NCBI RefSeq assembly: GCF_963677155.1
Contig: NZ_OY781884.1
Location: forward strand, 2,682,134 to 2,746,133
Source of the DNA: an uncultured Draconibacterium sp.
GTDB taxonomy: Bacteria > Bacteroidota > Bacteroidia > Bacteroidales > Prolixibacteraceae
Length of the DNA stretch: 64,000 nucleotides
Reading direction: 5' to 3'
The notes under the pieces were generated by a model. The model was not told where the DNA came from, did not search any database, and saw nothing but the letters and a program-made list of their open reading frames with translations. Numbering within the stretch: the first letter of the stretch is position 1; the number at the start of each line of letters is the position of its first letter. Shown here in pieces: positions 63,483-64,000 of this stretch. The translations under genes and the position numbers were made by a program.

Positions 63483-64000
63483 TTAGCGAATAATTGTCAT
63501 TTCATCGATCAGGTTTTGAGCTCCGGCATAAGTGTCAACAACCCAAAGAACAAAACGGATGTCAACGTTAATACAGCGTTGCAGATTTTCTTCAAAATCA
63601 AGGTCGCCACTCATGGCTTCCCAGTTTCCGTCGAAAGCAATACCAATCAACTCTCCTTTTCCGTTAATAACAGGACTTCCTGAGTTTCCTCCTGTGATGT
63701 CGTTGTCGGTGATAAAGCATGTGTGAAGTTTACCATCTTTGTCGGCATACTTGCCAAAGTCCTCATCCAACAACAGTTCTTTCATGCGTTTTGGCACATC
63801 AAACTCGTAATCGCCCGGAATTTCTTTTTCCAGGTAACCATCAGTTGTTGTGTAGTATTTGTATGTCACACCATCGCGTGGATCGTATGGCATTACCGTT
63901 CCGTAGGTTAAACGCATGGTTGAGTTGGCATCCGGGTAGAATTTCTTGTCAGGCTGCATTTCCATCAAACCGGCAACAAATAGTCTTCTTCCTTTTAGTA
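63483..64000 (-). CDS. Dipeptidyl-peptidase, family S46 (DPP7-type), C-terminal part
   Basis: The frame continues past the window end, so the gene is 5'-truncated; the visible sequence begins LKGRRLFVAGLMEMQPDKKFYPDANSTMRLTYG, a conserved S46 block. The catalytic Ser is in TGGNSGSPV. Eighteen residues later is Gly (AFDGNWEAMSGD): Gly at this position is the DPP7 pattern (hydrophobic P1), while DPP11 has Arg there (Asp/Glu P1). The C-terminal segment (NVDIRFVLWVVDTYAGAQNLIDEM) fits the family. S46 enzymes are periplasmic or surface exopeptidases that release dipeptides from oligopeptides, an important nutrient route in Bacteroidota. A terminator follows on the minus strand. Confidence 0.93.
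   Translation of the reverse strand, partial: LKGRRLFVAGLMEMQPDKKFYPDANSTMRLTYGTVMPYDPRDGVTYKYYTTTDGYLEKEIPGDYEFDVPKRMKELLLDEDFGKYADKDGKLHTCFITDNDITGGNSGSPVINGKGELIGIAFDGNWEAMSGDLDFEENLQRCINVDIRFVLWVVDTYAGAQNLIDEMTIIR

Overview
The window looks like chromosomal DNA of a free-living Bacteroidota, class Bacteroidia; a Marinilabiliales/Prolixibacteraceae-type organism is my best guess. The grounds are -7 boxes of the Bacteroidota form TAnnTTTG upstream of many genes, an F1 epsilon subunit reduced to 80 residues next to a detached atpD, a peptidase S46, DUF3810, GSCFA and PorP/SprF families, and a gliding-type (CHU_C) C-terminal domain. No rRNA, tRNA, CRISPR array, insertion sequence or prophage was recognised. 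Both edges cut a gene: an RND permease on the left and a DPP7-type peptidase on the right.

Layout. 1-9.6 kb is housekeeping: RND permease end, polyprenyl synthase, atpD-atpC, a family 9 glycosyltransferase, rlmN, a metallo-beta-lactamase-fold hydrolase, a DUF3810 membrane protein and an M19 dipeptidase. 9.96-37.6 kb is a surface-protein locus. It holds two giant HYR proteins (2085 and 2952 residues) on either side of a PorP/SprF-like outer-membrane protein, then secreted proteins of 418 and 236 residues, then a 1575-residue protein with SprB repeats, calcium-binding repeats and a type B type IX secretion (T9SS) C-terminal domain. The four proteins without that domain share a short Pro-rich, basic C-terminal tail. 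The gaps between these genes (0.6-2.1 kb) contain no convincing genes and are full of dispersed and tandem repeats. 37.8-50.2 kb holds a sulfur amino-acid PLP enzyme and a glycogen/alpha-glucan cluster: branching enzyme, GSCFA protein, debranching enzyme, GT4 synthase, GH57 enzyme and alpha-glucan phosphorylase. 50.7-52.9 kb is an XRE-cupin regulator with an acyl-CoA-synthetase-like enzyme. 53.4-64 kb holds pyrH-frr, a DUF3267 protein, a polysaccharide flippase diverging from a glycosyltransferase, rnhB, an ECF sigma/anti-sigma/outer-membrane module, a phosphatidylserine decarboxylase with a lipoprotein-like leader, rnhA and the peptidase.

Two features stand out. First, the surface locus reads as a candidate T9SS-dependent filament or adhesin system with its own PorP/SprF partner, recently duplicated modules and an unfamiliar shared C-terminal tail. 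Second, a leader element of about 100 bp occurs four times, always directly in front of a start codon: before the branching enzyme, before the GH57 enzyme, and twice in tandem before the XRE-cupin regulator. Each copy has a small MKR/MKQ-type upstream ORF, usually an inverted repeat, a fixed GAGTTCCAT core, and 41-43 nt from core to ATG. I do not recognise it as a described RNA or DNA element. Everything here comes from reading the sequence; no database search was possible.
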